Assembly (NCBI RefSeq): GCF_018294505.1
Contig: NC_057813.1
Span: forward strand, 315,831,077-315,895,076
Source: Triticum aestivum
Taxonomy: Eukaryota > Streptophyta > Magnoliopsida > Poales > Poaceae
Reading direction: 5' to 3'
Length of the DNA: 64,000 bases
Shown here piece by piece: positions 11,647 to 22,926 of this stretch. The stretch's first letter is position 1. Each line of letters begins with the position of its first letter. A program made the position numbers and the translations under genes. The notes under the pieces are model-generated. The model saw only the letters and a list, made by a program, of their open reading frames with translations, was not told the DNA's origin and ran no database searches.

Positions 11647-12127
11647 CTATCCAACCATTGCTTGAATACTTCTGAATATTTCCATCAGATCATTATTTCG
11701 TCTTTCCTCGAACATACGCATAATTTGCTCGGTGGAGGGCGGATTTTGCGGTGGAGGCGGTGGTGGAACGTACGGCTCGGGTGATTGTCATGCCTGTCGT
11801 GTGGAACACCGAACAGGAGAACCCTCGCGAACGTTGCTACTGTAGCCTCCCCACGTCATCCTAATATGATTTTTTCCAAGTCAACGCAACCGAGATGAGA
11901 AGCATTCAACATAAACTGGGGAGAAGCTAGCAACAAAAATCCAAGTAAAACCGAAAAGGCGAAGAACATACGGCGAATAAAATAAAGTCCAACATAATTA
12001 TACATAGACTCATACATGAAAGATAACAACATGCCAGGTCCAACTACCCTCATACATGAAACGAAACATCATGACTCGTACGACTACATCCATACTCCAT
12101 CCTGACAATTGCGAATACTCGGAAGCT
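11647..12127 (-). other. gag N-terminal remnant and leader, element 2
   Basis: Gag-like sequence extends to about 11800 with stops. From there to 12127 I see only leader sequence. It includes two similar stretches beginning ctcatacatgaaa (12010 and 12050), a short imperfect duplication of about 40 bases. Confidence 0.45.
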
Positions 12128-12940
12128 CTACTGCTCTGCTGGTGCTGCGGGGTCCTCTCCTGAAGCAGACTCGGATCCTGAACTGACGGGGTTAACGGAG
12201 ACCTCCGGGTTAAAAGTGACACGACGACGCTGCCTCGACGGCTCTCCCTCTGGGGTAGGTGAAGGGTGAATCATCAGTGCTACAGGAGTGGCGACGAGTG
12301 AAACCGACTCAGCAAGAGCATTAAGTGGACTCACAGTCACGGTGCCTGAGCTACTCGGAGGAGTAACCGGAGAAACAGGGGATCTGGAACTGGCAGGAAT
12401 ATAGAGAGTAAATCCTACAGATGGTGGAATAGTGGCTGAGCTAGCAGAGACTAAAGCAGAGGCTAAAGCAGTACAGGCACAACTCAGCTCACGAGCCAAC
12501 TCGTAGATCAGAAGATAGCTAGCAGTGATGTAGCCAGAAAGGTGGCTAGCTACACTATCAGACTCCGGAACAATGACAGGGAAACGGACACGACCATTAT
12601 CGTGGAGAGAAGGATAGTAATGGAAACCTGGGTGGTTCTGCATCCGGACCTCGTTGTAGCGGAGCTCAACATGTACCTCGAAGTCAGCAAACTGGACAGC
12701 CTGAGAAGTGGTAGAAGCGTAGCCGCTTCGAGAGGTACGAGTGCAAGAGCTGGAATCGGAACTGGTGTGCAGAGTAACCACGGCGTGATACTCATACACT
12801 GAGTCAGCTAGGCGCTCCTAGTACACACGATAGACTGGATCGTCTCCGTCAGGGTACAGCCGACGCCACACGTTACGAAGGAGATGCGGCGACGTGTACG
12901 GCATCAGCTGCAACTGGCACGGATACAGCACCGGAGCCAT
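12128..12940 (-). pseudogene. Extra open frame between primer site and gag, element 2 (one stop)
   Basis: Read from ATG 12940 the frame gives 270 codons with a single TAG at codon 41 (12820-12818). The N-terminal part is rich in tyrosine, leucine and arginine; the first 130 residues look like a folded domain (NVWRRLYPDGDDPVYRVY, HNDGRV-like turns, FEVHVELRYNEVRMQNHPGF). The last 90 residues are rich in proline, serine and threonine and end acidic. I know no domain that fits and do not assign a function. It lies where most Tekay-type elements have only an untranslated leader. The same frame resumes cleanly after the TAG, so one mutation accounts for the break. Confidence 0.6.
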
Positions 12941-13090
12941 TTACACTCACCACCATTAGCAAGTTAGCATAAAAATAAAATCAGTGCATGCAATGCAACA
13001 ACCAGGTACAATTATTACCGGCACTCAGCTACAACTCGTATCTAACGTCCAGTTAACTCGGCTTAGTCTAGTGTGGCCTACAGTCAGCGC

Positions 13091-13104
13091 GGTCTAATAC
13101 CAAG
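13091..13104 (-). other. Primer binding site of element 2
   Basis: On the minus strand TTGGTATTAGACC lies just inside the 5' LTR. It is a degenerate copy of the methionine-tRNA site TGGTATCAGAGC. Confidence 0.65.
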
Positions 13105-13659
13105 CATTGTGGCACCCCGACTCAGAGTGACCGGTTTACCCTGCATTGCCAGCCCAGAAACCTTGTCTTCTGGCAACACACAACAACTTGGTACAGAAAA
13201 ACAACCGCTTTATTCATGCCAGCGGAGCATAGTTTATATTACAACAGTTAGCGAGGCCAAGTGGCACACACGATGCAGCTGAACAATATGTACATTATTT
13301 AGTGAACATAAAGGAGGACTCGATCATGACAACTACACGGCAGCGGAACAATGTCGTAGCGGAACTCCATAGCACAGGGACACCAATGTGGACACGATCT
13401 AGACTCGGACAGCACTCCTTTCCAATGAGACTTTCTTGAAATCTGGCATGACATGCCAGGTCAGTACATTGAATGTACTTGCAAGCTCACAACAAGCATA
13501 AGCATAATGACAAACAATATCATGACATTTAACCATTTAATCAACAATGCTACCATATATCCAACATGCTGTGAATATGCTCAACTGGTACTCGTCCCAC
13601 GGACTTGCTTACCAGACATGATCATTTCCAGACCACAAACATGATGATCTCAAAATCAC

Positions 13660-13822
13660 ACTCATGATCCATACGACAATCACACCCCGACCAACTCATG
13701 GCCCGTGATCCTTACGGCGGTCACAACCCGACCAACTCATGGCATGTGATCCTTACGGCGATCACAACCCGACCAACTCATGGCCCGTGATCCTTACGGC
13801 AATCACAACCCGACCAATACTT
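13660..13822 (-). repeat. 41-bp tandem repeat in the LTR of element 2 (4 copies)
   Basis: Units start at about 13660, 13700, 13741 and 13782, each containing gatccttacggc and cacaacccgaccaac. The last three are exactly 41 bases apart. The first copy is the most diverged. Confidence 0.85.
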
Positions 13823-15641
13823 GGCCCAACTCAACACGATGGCCTCACTGCCATCCTCAGTACAAAATTAGTGTCCGTAACCATGGACTCGGCTATCGAT
13901 AGATTAAAACACTCTGAAGTGGTTAGTACACTGTACCCACAATATGGAACCCATGGCCTCGCACTCCCATTTGGGTGGACCAATGGCATTCCGACGAAAC
14001 CATTTCATTGTCATGACACTCTCCCGGCCATTCCGACTCAGTCCCCATTGGGCTAGTCCTGGGTGGCCCCGTGTCTACCTCCAGACACCTCGACCACCGT
14101 CGTGGCCATGATCCACTATGTGACCCGGTACCAAAACTTAACTTAACAACGGGCTCACAAGGTTATGCCTGCCTACCGGGCTAGGGTACATCACGCCCAT
14201 AACCTTCCCTAAATGGAGGCACCGACTAGAGGCACGACAATGAAACGCATTAAGGCCGTCCCATACCGGCAAATGTGGTTGCACTGGGAAAGACTCGTTT
14301 CAGCGGCACCATGACCCGGTCAACAACATATTCAAGTTGAGTTACTTATCAGGTTCAACCTAATGTGAAAATAACCAGTGTCATAATGCCATGATATGCA
14401 TCACTTGACACATGCATCACATAACCATGCAAATAACTGAATCAACCACGCTCCCACGGAGCCATCATCAACTCATGCTACTTCTCTGGTTAAGATGACA
14501 CCTCACTTAAACCAGAATCATTTCTAGCAATCTCATCATTTTTCATCATGCAAGGATAATAATTAAACTAATTATTAAACTCCATGACCATATCCTTTAT
14601 TCATTACTTGTAACCAAGTTCTTCTTAGCTTATCAACAAGATTTACTTCAAACTTTCTGTAATTCAAGCATTTTAACATGACAAGCATCTAACAGAATAT
14701 AATCATTATATAACTAATTTTAAATGCATGAATATTCATAAGTTCAAGTAGAAAATCACAAATATGGAAGTGGCACTATGAAAATGTTGCTGTGGCTTGC
14801 CTTTGTGCTGATGAGGTTCACAAAGCTCCTGGTGATCCTCAAGGCAAGCTGGCTCTTCTGAAAATAATCAAAACCACAAAAAGAAAACATCAAGAAACCT
14901 TCTGAAAATTACCAGAAAATCTAGACATCAAAGAAAAATCCCATATTTTTGGTGTTGTTAGATTTTTGGACACAAAACACAATGCAAAAAGAATCAATGC
15001 ATTTGGACTTATAGATAAAAAGTTATGGCCATTTGAAGTTTCCTGGATTTAAATGAATTTGAAATGAATATTAAACAGACTGGGGGGTGACGTCGAAGGC
15101 GTAAACACCCGGGGCGCCACCACTTATACCGCTTCACGCGCGTAATGAGTGGCTCACTAGCGGGCCCCGCTAGTCAGACCAGCGGGAGGGGAGAGGGAAA
15201 CAGAGGGAGGTAGCGCTTTGCCGGAGCACACGCCCGTGATGAGGCTTCTTGGAGTCAAACGAGAGGGGGGGATCAACGGAGGAGAAGGTTGCGCACCTGC
15301 CCGTACTCGTAGCATAGCTAGAGGTGACCGGACGGTGTCGGAATCGTCCTCTCCAGCGGAGGCAGAGGGCGGAGGTTGCCGGAGACGAAGACGACGGAGG
15401 CTTGGAGCGGCTCCAGGGGCTCCAGCGAGGCGGGTTGGCCTCACCGATGAGTGGTGGAGGCCCTCGCAGGGTCGCCTTGGCTTGGGAGGGGTCGGAGCTG
15501 CGGGGACGATCCGGAGGGGATCTCCGGCGAGCTCGGCTTCGGGACGGCAGCCCGCGGCCTGCCCGGCCGGGCTGTGGCTTCTACTGGCTCGTGGTGGATG
15601 TGGGAGTGGCTGCGGGTGCTCCAAGAGGCTAGGGGTGGCGG

Positions 15642-15650
15642 CTTATATAG
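15642..15650 (-). promoter_or_regulatory. TATA box in the LTR of element 2
   Basis: On the minus strand CTATATAAG lies about 1,055 bases into the LTR, directly before a GC-rich leader. This fits the LTR promoter. Confidence 0.65.
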
Positions 15651-16704
15651 GTGGGCAGCATGGAGGGTTCGGGCTCCGCCGGAGGACACCTGTCCATGGC
15701 GCCCAGTGATGAACGGCGCCAAAGAGAGAGGGAGAAGACGACGAAGGTCACGCAGGAACTGTGCACGGGCGTGGACGAGCACAGGAGCGAGAGGGAAAGC
15801 GACGAGCACAATGCACCGTGCACCGTGCCCGTGCTCGCTGCGACGAGCTCCGGCATCGGCGAGCGCCAGGGGGAGTTAAGGGGGTGGAGACGAGGATAGT
15901 GGCAAGGCGTGGCATGCTTTGGCCGGCTGGGCAGCGAGCACGCGCTCAACAGAGCACTGGGCGACACGCAGAGCGCGTGTTTTGCATGCCAGCATGCCCG
16001 GACGAACGAGGTCACCGTGTGAACCGTGACATCAGGCCACCCTAAGCGCTAACCAAGATGTCTGGCGTATAGTCCTTAGTAGATTGAACTGTTACCACGG
16101 TTTGGTTTGGATCCAGGTGCAGTAGAAATGAATTTGTACTGCTGACAAGTTTCTGGACAGTAATTTTGGAGAGTTACTTTGGTCAAACCACTGGGAGATA
16201 AGGGCTGAGCTTTGGGGTTTTACTTACACTTACTAAGGTAAATAGGCACAGGAAGAACCAGCTACAATGGAGCTAGTAAAAAGGTAGTTGCTGTAGAAAC
16301 TACCATTTCTGTCCAGAAATGACTTTATTTTTTGTAGCCAAAATATTCCAAAGAGTGGTGAAATATTTTTGCTCAGAAAGGTGCCCTAGGGTCCAAAGAA
16401 TAATTGGGATTTTTCTCAGGATTTTTGGGGCAAGAAAAATTAGGGTTGCTTTGGAGCTCAAAGGGCTAGCTAGGGTTTTGGAGGGCAAAATGAATATTTT
16501 TCATTTAAGAAAAATATTCCAAGCAATATTTTGGGTTGAACCAGAGATGAAATGATGGTTTTGAGGAGGAGAGGGAACACTTGGGTGAAAATCAAGGGGT
16601 ACCCAAGTGGTTAAGTCCAAATGAAATGATTCAAAACTCCAAATTCAAAACCAACTCAACTGAAAATCAAGCAAAGAAAAGAGGACAAAAACCAGGCTGT
16701 CACA

Positions 16705-16919
16705 GAGAATCTCTCTCTTTTTTATATATACATATACTCGTGCTGGGCAGAACATGCCGAGTGGAAAATTGGACCAGTGGGGGAACGCCAAGTGCACCCA
16801 CTGGGTGTAGTCCCCGAGACTACTGTTGAATGTTTGATTTGGCAGTAGTCTTAGAACACTTTTTTGTTGTGGTTGAATTTTGTTTCTGTCGACTAATGTG
16901 TCTTATTTGTTGACTGCAG
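16705..16919 (+). other. Intron of the antisense gene of element 3 (partial)
   Basis: This non-coding stretch ends in gttgactgcag, a good splice acceptor for the exon starting at 16920. Its upstream part is displaced by element 2. Confidence 0.5.
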
Positions 16920-18025
16920 AAATCTTGTGAGCTTGGGGCCCAATTTACCGAGTTGGAGAAGAAGCAGATCAGTGTCAACCTTGATCTGGAGCTGGCAAAG
17001 AAGAATCTTCCGAAGGCCAAGGATGATGATGCTTCTATGGGAGGTAATAACTAGTCGACTATCCACCTTATAGTTTTCTCTTTTATTCTTTTCAACCGAG
17101 TGACTCCACTCGAGCAGATGTGCATAGTGAAAACCGTCAACTCCAAGCTCATCTGAAGAATGTTATTTCTTTAGTCAAAATGAAGCAGGCTCTGGAGCAG
17201 AAGGACCTTGACCTTGCCGCACCTAGAGGGAGGCGCGAGAGAAAACAGAACTTGCCGACACGAAGCTGGCTTTAGTCAGCAAGTTAGAAGAGGAAAACGC
17301 CCAGCCGAAGACTGGTGTTACCGAACCCAACAAAGAAGTTGCGAAGCTGAAGAAGGACAAGGAGTCCCTGTCCGACAAGGTTGGAGATATCACTCAAAAG
17401 AAGGGTGAACTGGAGGCTTATCTGGGAAGACTCGCTGAGATGATGCTCCTGAAGCTTGAAGGTACTTTCTCTTATCCGACTGATTTGTAACTGTCGACTC
17501 ATCATATAGCTGCCGACTCACCATTTTCCCGGGTGTGCAGAATTCTGTCAAGACTTCGAGGCAGAGACTGGGTAGATCGAGACGAATCTAGACCCCATAA
17601 ACTCTCCCATCAAGGATGACATTGCGATGAACGTGCTGCAATTGGAGTCTCGTCTTGATAGTGTTGTGGATTACCTTGCTCGTCTGAAAGCGGTAGCATC
17701 ACTGATTGACACAGAGCTCTGGCCCAGAGTGGAGTTCCAAAATGATTTCGAGTCCCTAATGACTCGACTCAAAGAAATCCCTGGTCGAGTGCAAGAGTGG
17801 AAAAAGTCGTCTGCTTGTTGTGGCGCTGATGTAGCTCTATCATTGGTCCGAGTCCATTGCAAGGAGGTCTGAGAAGACAAGCTGGCAGCTCTCAAGGTTT
17901 CCAACACCAAGAAACTCCAATTCCAGTCCTTCATGGAGACCTTCATCGACGCTGCCACTCGCATTGCAGACGACATCGACCTTGACAGCTTCGTCGAGCC
18001 AGCAAGCCCTCCTCCTGCCGAGTGA
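16920..18025 (+). pseudogene. Retand antisense gene, 3' exons, element 3
   Basis: Three exons can be read with matching phases: 16920-17043 (donor G|GTAATA), 17118-17460 (acceptor gagcag, donor G|GTACTT) and 17541-18025 (acceptor gtgtgcag, stop TGA). They code for a long coiled-coil protein rich in glutamate, lysine and leucine (ELEKKQISVNLDLELAKK, VAKLKKDKESLSDKVGD), then a helical tail ending FVEPASPPPAE. The function is unknown; homologous antisense genes accompany Retand elements in grasses. It is dead: a one-base shift lies near 17225, and TAG (near 17572) and TGA (near 17871) lie in the last exon. Confidence 0.72.
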
Positions 18026-18245
18026 ACGAACATTATGCCTCAACTTTATTTGCCTCGGAATGCCGAGTGATTTTGTAACTATTAAACTCTTTCAGGCCTG
18101 ATGCTTGAGTACTTCTGCCCATGGTTATGAACTTTGCTGGGTCTATCTGAACTTGGTTTTTTCTTGAATATGGTGGCTTTGCCTTTACCACTTTTAGATC
18201 TTTTTTCATTCTGAGAGGAACTTGACTTCTCACTCGGAATAGATG

Positions 18246-18480
18246 TTGTACTTGTGATGTAGCTCCGACGACGTGCTTGGTTGGCACCTTGTCGTCCTTG
18301 CGGATCAGGATGAAGCAGACATTGTACTTGTGATGCAACTCTGATGATGTGTTCGATTGGCACCTCGTCATCCTTGCGGATCAGGATGGAGCGGACTTGT
18401 ACTTGTGACGCAGCTTCGACGATGTGTTCAATTGGCACATCGTCATCCTTGCGGATCAGGATGGAGCGGACGTTGTACTT
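18246..18480. repeat. 76-bp tandem repeat (3 copies), element 3
   Basis: Units begin ttgtacttgtga at 18246, 18322, 18397 and 18473 (partial). Each holds ccttgcggatcaggatg and a variable cgac/gatg segment. It lies next to, but is unrelated to, the larger 72-bp array. Confidence 0.85.
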
Positions 18481-18507
18481 GTGACGCATCTCAGAGGATA
18501 TTTGCGA

Positions 18508-19785
18508 CTTAGGCGAGTACGGGGTCGTAGCTAAGCCTCCGAGTGAGAGGGTTGCTCTCCACTCACAATAGTTTTTTTAAACTTAGGCAAGTACAGGGTC
18601 ACGGCTAAGCCCCCGAGTGGGAGGATTGCTCTCCACTCGGAGTGGTTTTTTAACTTAGGCGAGTACGGGTTCGCAGCTAAGCCCCCGAGTGGGAGGATTG
18701 CTCTCCACTAGGAGTGGTTTTTTAACATAGGCGAGTACGGGGTCACAGCTAAGCCCCCGAGTGGGAGGATTGCTCTCCACTCGGAGTGGTTTTTTAACTT
18801 AGGTGAGTACGGGGNNNNNNNNNNNNNNNNNNNNNNNNNNNNNNNNNNNNNNNNNNNNNNNNNNNNNNNNNNNNNNNNNNNNNNNNNNNNNNNNNNNNNN
18901 NNNNNNNNNNNNNNNNNNNNNNNNNNNNNNNNNNNNNNNNNNNNNNNNNNNNNNNNNNNNNNNNNNNNNNNNNNNNNNNNNNNNNNNNNNNNNNNNNNNN
19001 NNNNNNNNNNNNNNNNNNNNNNNNNNNNNNNNNNNNNNNNNNNNNNNNNNNNNNNNNNNNNNNNNNNNNNNNNNNNNNNNNNNNNNNNNNNNNNNNNNNN
19101 NNNNNNNNNNNNNNNNNNNNNNNNNNNNNNNNNNNNNNNNNNNNNNNNNNNNNNNNNNNNNNNNNNNNNNNNNNNNNNNNNNNNNNNNNGGGGTCGCAGC
19201 TAAGCCCCCGAGTGGGAGGATTGCTCTCCACTCGGAGTGGGTTTTTTAACTTAGGCGATTACAGGGTTGCAGCTAAGCCCCCGAATGGGAGGATTGCTTT
19301 CCACTCGGAGTGGGTTTTTAACTTAGGCGAGTACGGGGTCGCAGCTAAGCCCCCGAGTGGGAGGATTGCTCTCCACTCGGAGTGGTTTTTTAACTTAGGC
19401 GAATCAGGTTCGCGGCTAAGCCCCCGAGTGAGAGGGTTGCTCTTCACTCGGAGTGGTTTCGAAACTTAGGTGAATCAGGTTTGCGGCTGAGCCCCCGAGT
19501 GAGAGGGTTGCTCTTCACTCGGAGTGGTTTTTTAACTCAGGCGAGTACGGGGTCACAACTAAGCCCCCGAGTGGGAGGATTGCTCTTCACTCGGAGTGGT
19601 TTTTAAACTTAGGCGAATCAGGTTAGCGGCTAAGCCCCCGAGTGAGAGGGTTGCTCTTCACTCGGAGTGGTTTTGAAACTTAGGCGAATCAGGTTCGCGG
19701 CTAAGCCCCCGAGTGAGAGGGTTGCTCCTCACTCGGAGTGGTTTTGAAACTTAGGCGAATCAGATTCGCAGCTAAGCCACCCACT
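18508..19785. repeat. 72-bp tandem array (about 18 units), element 3
   Basis: Units begin cttaggcga and carry gctaagcccccgagtg and cactcggagtggtttt. Starts are at 18508, 18582, 18654, 18726, 18798, then a gap, then 19250, 19322, 19394, 19465, 19536, 19608, 19679 and 19750, a period of 71-74. Two unit types alternate (gtacgggg with gggaggatt; aatcaggtt with gagagggtt). The array lies between integrase and the antisense gene. In that 3' untranslated region plant LTR elements are known to grow satellite repeats. Confidence 0.92.
18815..19189. other. Assembly gap (375 N) within the 72-bp array
   Basis: The run of N is flanked on both sides by the same repeat unit. Its length equals about five units, but the true number is unknown. 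Confidence 0.99.
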
Positions 19786-19967
19786 GGGGGGATTTGAACA
19801 CATGTGTTTATGGGAAAACAATCATTAAGATACTGCAAAAATCTTGTCTTTGATAAGCAAACAGAAAGATTCTTATTACAACTCGTCGATTCGAGTGGTT
19901 TAGGTATAGAAACGGCGGAGCAGCTCCGCATTCCATGAGTGCGGCTCATCTTCTTTCTTGGCTATGT

Positions 19968-20819
19968 TTAGAGGTGATACACCCCGTTGTGGAGAACCTT
20001 GGTGATGATGAAGGGACCTTCCCAGGCCAGAGCGAGCTTGTGAGGTCGTTTCTGATGCACTCGGAGCACAAAGTCTCCTTCCTGGAATGCACGACCTCTG
20101 ACATTATGGGCATGGAATCGACGCAGGTCTTGTTAGTAGATGGTCGACCGGATCAGAGCCATCTCACGTTCCTCCTCCAGGAGATCAATTGCATCCTGGC
20201 GTGCCTGTTCTGCTTCAGCTTCTGAGAAGAGTTCCACTCGGGGAGCATTGTGCAGCAAGTCACTCGGAAGCACAGCTTCAGCACCATATACAATGAAGAA
20301 AGGGGTTCGGTCAGTCAACCGGTTCGGAGTTGTTCTCAATCCCCATAAGACGGACGGCAACTCAGTCACCCACGCTCCAGCAGCGTGCTTGAGGTCATGC
20401 AACAGTCGGGGTTTCAGCCCTTGAAGGATCAAACCATTTGGCCTTTCTGCTTGCGCATTTGGCTGCGGGTGCGCAATAGATGGGTAGTCGACCCAAGTGC
20501 CTTGGGAAGCACAAAACACCCTGAACTCATCAGAATCAAAGTTGGAGGCATTATCCGTGATAATGTTGTGAGGGACTCCATATCTGAATATCAACTCCTT
20601 GATGAAACTAATGGCAGTGCTTGAGTCAAGGTTCTTGATAGGCTTGGCTTTGATCCATTTGGTGAATTTGTCGACTGCCACGAGCAAATGAGTGAAACCA
20701 CTTTTGCCGGTCTTGAAGGGTACAACCATATCCAACTCCCAGACTACGAACGCTAGACGAGTGGAATAGTCTTCATGGCGGATGCAGGCTTGTGAGACAT
20801 GTTGGAGTAGAACTGGCAA
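19968..20819 (-). pseudogene. Integrase core and C-terminal domain, element 3
   Basis: The catalytic triad is visible: D in WELDMVVPF, D in IITDNASNF and E in PNAQAERPNG, with WGLRTTPNR and TPFFIVYGAEAVLP after it. The frame continues past a TAA (20135-20133, probably from CAA) through a C-terminal domain to the true stop at 19970-19968. A frameshift around 20760-20815 separates it from the zinc segment. It would insert the element's cDNA. Confidence 0.85.
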
Positions 20820-22000
20820 CCTGTGCGCTTGTCGACTATATCCTTTGCCATCTCATTTGCACGTGGCCAGTAGAATCCCGCTCGGTATGCTTTGCCCACG
20901 ATGGTCCGAGAGGATGCATGGTGACCGTAGGTCCCCGAGTGGATCTCATTTAAAATCATTCGACCTTCTTCTGGTGAGATGCAACGCTGAGCCACTCCTG
21001 TGACACTTTCCCTGTAAAGTTGTCCTTTTATCACAGTGAAAGCTTTGGATTGATGGACGATCTGGTGGGCCTCATATTCATCTTTTGGGAGTTCCTGCCT
21101 GAGCAGGTACGTGATATACGGCACCATCCAGTCGGGCGTGATCACTAAAACTTCCATGACCAAGTCGACTACAGCTGGGACTTCAATCTCAGTCGTATTG
21201 GTTGAACTTATCAGTTGTGGGGGCTCTTCCTTGAAGGGATCTTCTTGTACTAACGGGTTGTGGAGATGTTCCAAGAACACATTACTGGGAATAGGCTTCC
21301 ATGTGGAACCTATCTTCGCGAGATCATCAACAACTTGGTTCTTGATTCGGGGTATGTGATGGAGCTCTAACCCCTCAAACTTCTTCTCTAACTTTCTTAC
21401 TACATTGCAATAACCGGTCATTGCTGGACTCCTGATGTCCCATTCCTTCATTACTTGATTAACCACTAAGTCTGAGTCGCCGTAGACCATCAAGCGTCGG
21501 ATGCCAAGTGAAATGGACATATGTAACCCATACAACAATGCCTCATACTCACCTTCATTATTTGAAAAATCAAAGTGAATCTGGAGAACATAACTGAGCT
21601 TGTCTCCTCTTGGGGACACCAAAACCACTCCTGCACCAGAGCCATTCAACATCTTGGATCCATCAAAGAACATAGTCCGATGTTTCGAGTGAATCTGAGT
21701 CGGTTGCTGCTGTTCAATCCACTCTGCGAGGAAATCTGCTATTGCTTGAGACTTCATAGCTTTCTTTGCCACAAACTTGATATCCAACGGAAGGAGTTCA
21801 ATTGCCCACTTTGCCAATCGACCAGTTGCATCCCTATTATTCAGAATTTCTAACAATGGAGTGTCGCTGACGACTGAAACCGAGTGGTCTGAGAAGTAGT
21901 GTGCAACTTTCTTTGTGGTTAAGTAAATTCCATAAACAAGCTTCTGATAATGAGGATATCTCTTTTTGGACGGAGTCAAGACTTCAGAAATGTAATACAT
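20753..22000 (-). pseudogene. RNase H domains and integrase zinc segment, element 3
   Basis: The frame holds the end of the Gypsy RNase H (YYISEVLTPSKKRYP). A second, archaeal-type RNase H follows (MFFDGSKMLNGSGAGVVL, NNEGEYEALLYGL, GDSDLVVNQV). It ends with the H2C2 segment HSGTYGHHASS ... GCQFYSNMSH. The additional RNase H is a known feature of the Tat/Retand lineage. A TGA at 22003-22001 separates it from the reverse transcriptase; CGA to TGA is likely. The rest of the frame is open for 415 codons. Confidence 0.85.
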
Positions 22001-22003
22001 AGG

Positions 22004-22926
22004 TCACTGAACTTTGTAGGCTTTGCCTTCTTCTTCCCGCTCGACCGTGAGCACTGTGCTGACAACTTGTCCAGTGGCTGCGATGTAAAGCAGTAAAGGC
22101 TCATTGCTGATTGGAGCGGTAAGCACCGGCTGGGTGGAAAGCAGGGCTTTGAGATCTTCAAACGCTTCTTCAGCTTCATCATTCCACTCGAACTTATCAT
22201 ACTTCTTCATCAGTCGGTAAAGAGGTAATGCCTTTTCACCAAGGCATGAGATGAATTGACTCAATGCAACCAAACAGCCAGTAAGCTTCTGAACATCGTG
22301 CACACGCACAGGGCGTTTCGTTCGGAGCATTGTGCCAACTTTCTATGGGTTTGCGTCAATTCCTTGTTCGAAAACGAGGAAACCGAGTAACTTTCCACCT
22401 GGGACTCTGAATGTGCACTTTGACAGATTGAGCTTGATATCATATCTTCTTAAGTTGACAAAGGTTTCAGCGATGTCAGTCAGTAGGTCGGAACCTTTGC
22501 GTACTTGACCAGTATGTCATCCATGTATGGTTCCACATTCCAACCGATTTGAGTGAGCAGGCACTTCCGAATCATGCGCATGAACATGGCACTAGCATTT
22601 TTGAGGCCAAAGGGCATAGTAACATAGCAAAAACACCTGAATGGGGTGATGAAAGATGTTTTTATCTCGTCAGGTCCATAAAGTCGGATCTAATGGTACC
22701 CGGAATAATCATCCAAAAAGGACAATCACTCACATCCCGCAGTTGAGTCGACTATCTGGTCGATGCGGGGGAGAGGAAAATGATCTTTCGGGCAGGCCCA
22801 ATTGATATGCTTGAAATCAATACACATTCGAAGTGACTTATCTTTCTTGGGGACCATAACAACATTGTCGAGCCACTCGGAGTGGTATATCTCGCGGATG
22901 AACTCAGCAGCCAGAAGCCGAGCCAC
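22004..22926 (-). pseudogene. Reverse transcriptase, element 3 (several indels)
   Basis: The blocks FIREIYHSEWLDNVVMVPKK and RMCIDFKHINWACPKD (22926-22726), the active site YMDDILV (near 22520) and the connection block VQKLTGCLVALSQFI (22330-22200) occur in order but in different frames. At least two indels lie between 22720 and 22340. The catalytic YMDD is intact as sequence. Confidence 0.82.

Larger units (their letters stand above)
7312..16704 (-). mobile_element. Tekay-like chromovirus (Gypsy), degraded, element 2
   Basis: On the minus strand the order is 5' LTR (16704 to 13108), primer site, an extra open frame, gag with a CCHC knuckle, protease, reverse transcriptase, RNase H, integrase with a chromodomain, polypurine tract and the start of the 3' LTR (7391 to 7312). 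The rest of the 3' LTR lies beyond element 1, which landed in it. A chromodomain after the integrase places it in the chromoviruses; the tail order resembles the Tekay/Del clade. Every polyprotein section carries stops or frameshifts. It lies inside the antisense gene of element 3; gagaa (16705-16709) is the visible half of its target duplication. Confidence 0.85.
13108..16704 (-). repeat. 5' LTR of element 2 (about 3.6 kb)
   Basis: On the minus strand it starts TGTGACAGCCTGG (16704) and ends GTGCCACA (13108). It contains a TATA box (15650-15642) followed by a GC-rich leader from about 15640 down to 15120, a long A/T-rich stretch and a 41-bp tandem repeat. Open frames of 100-160 codons on both strands of the GC-rich part reflect composition and have no domain. 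No other gene is seen in it. Confidence 0.82.

Noticed and set aside
13453..14056. Plus-strand frames of 63 and 105 codons
   Set aside because: The second is largely a translation of the 41-bp tandem repeat in the LTR of element 2; neither has a domain.
15157..16045. Several overlapping frames of 90-160 codons on both strands
   Set aside because: They lie in the GC-rich leader of the LTR of element 2, overlap each other in all frames and show no domain; stops are rare because of composition.
18794..19249. Open frames of about 145 codons on both strands
   Set aside because: They consist almost only of N and tandem-repeat units.
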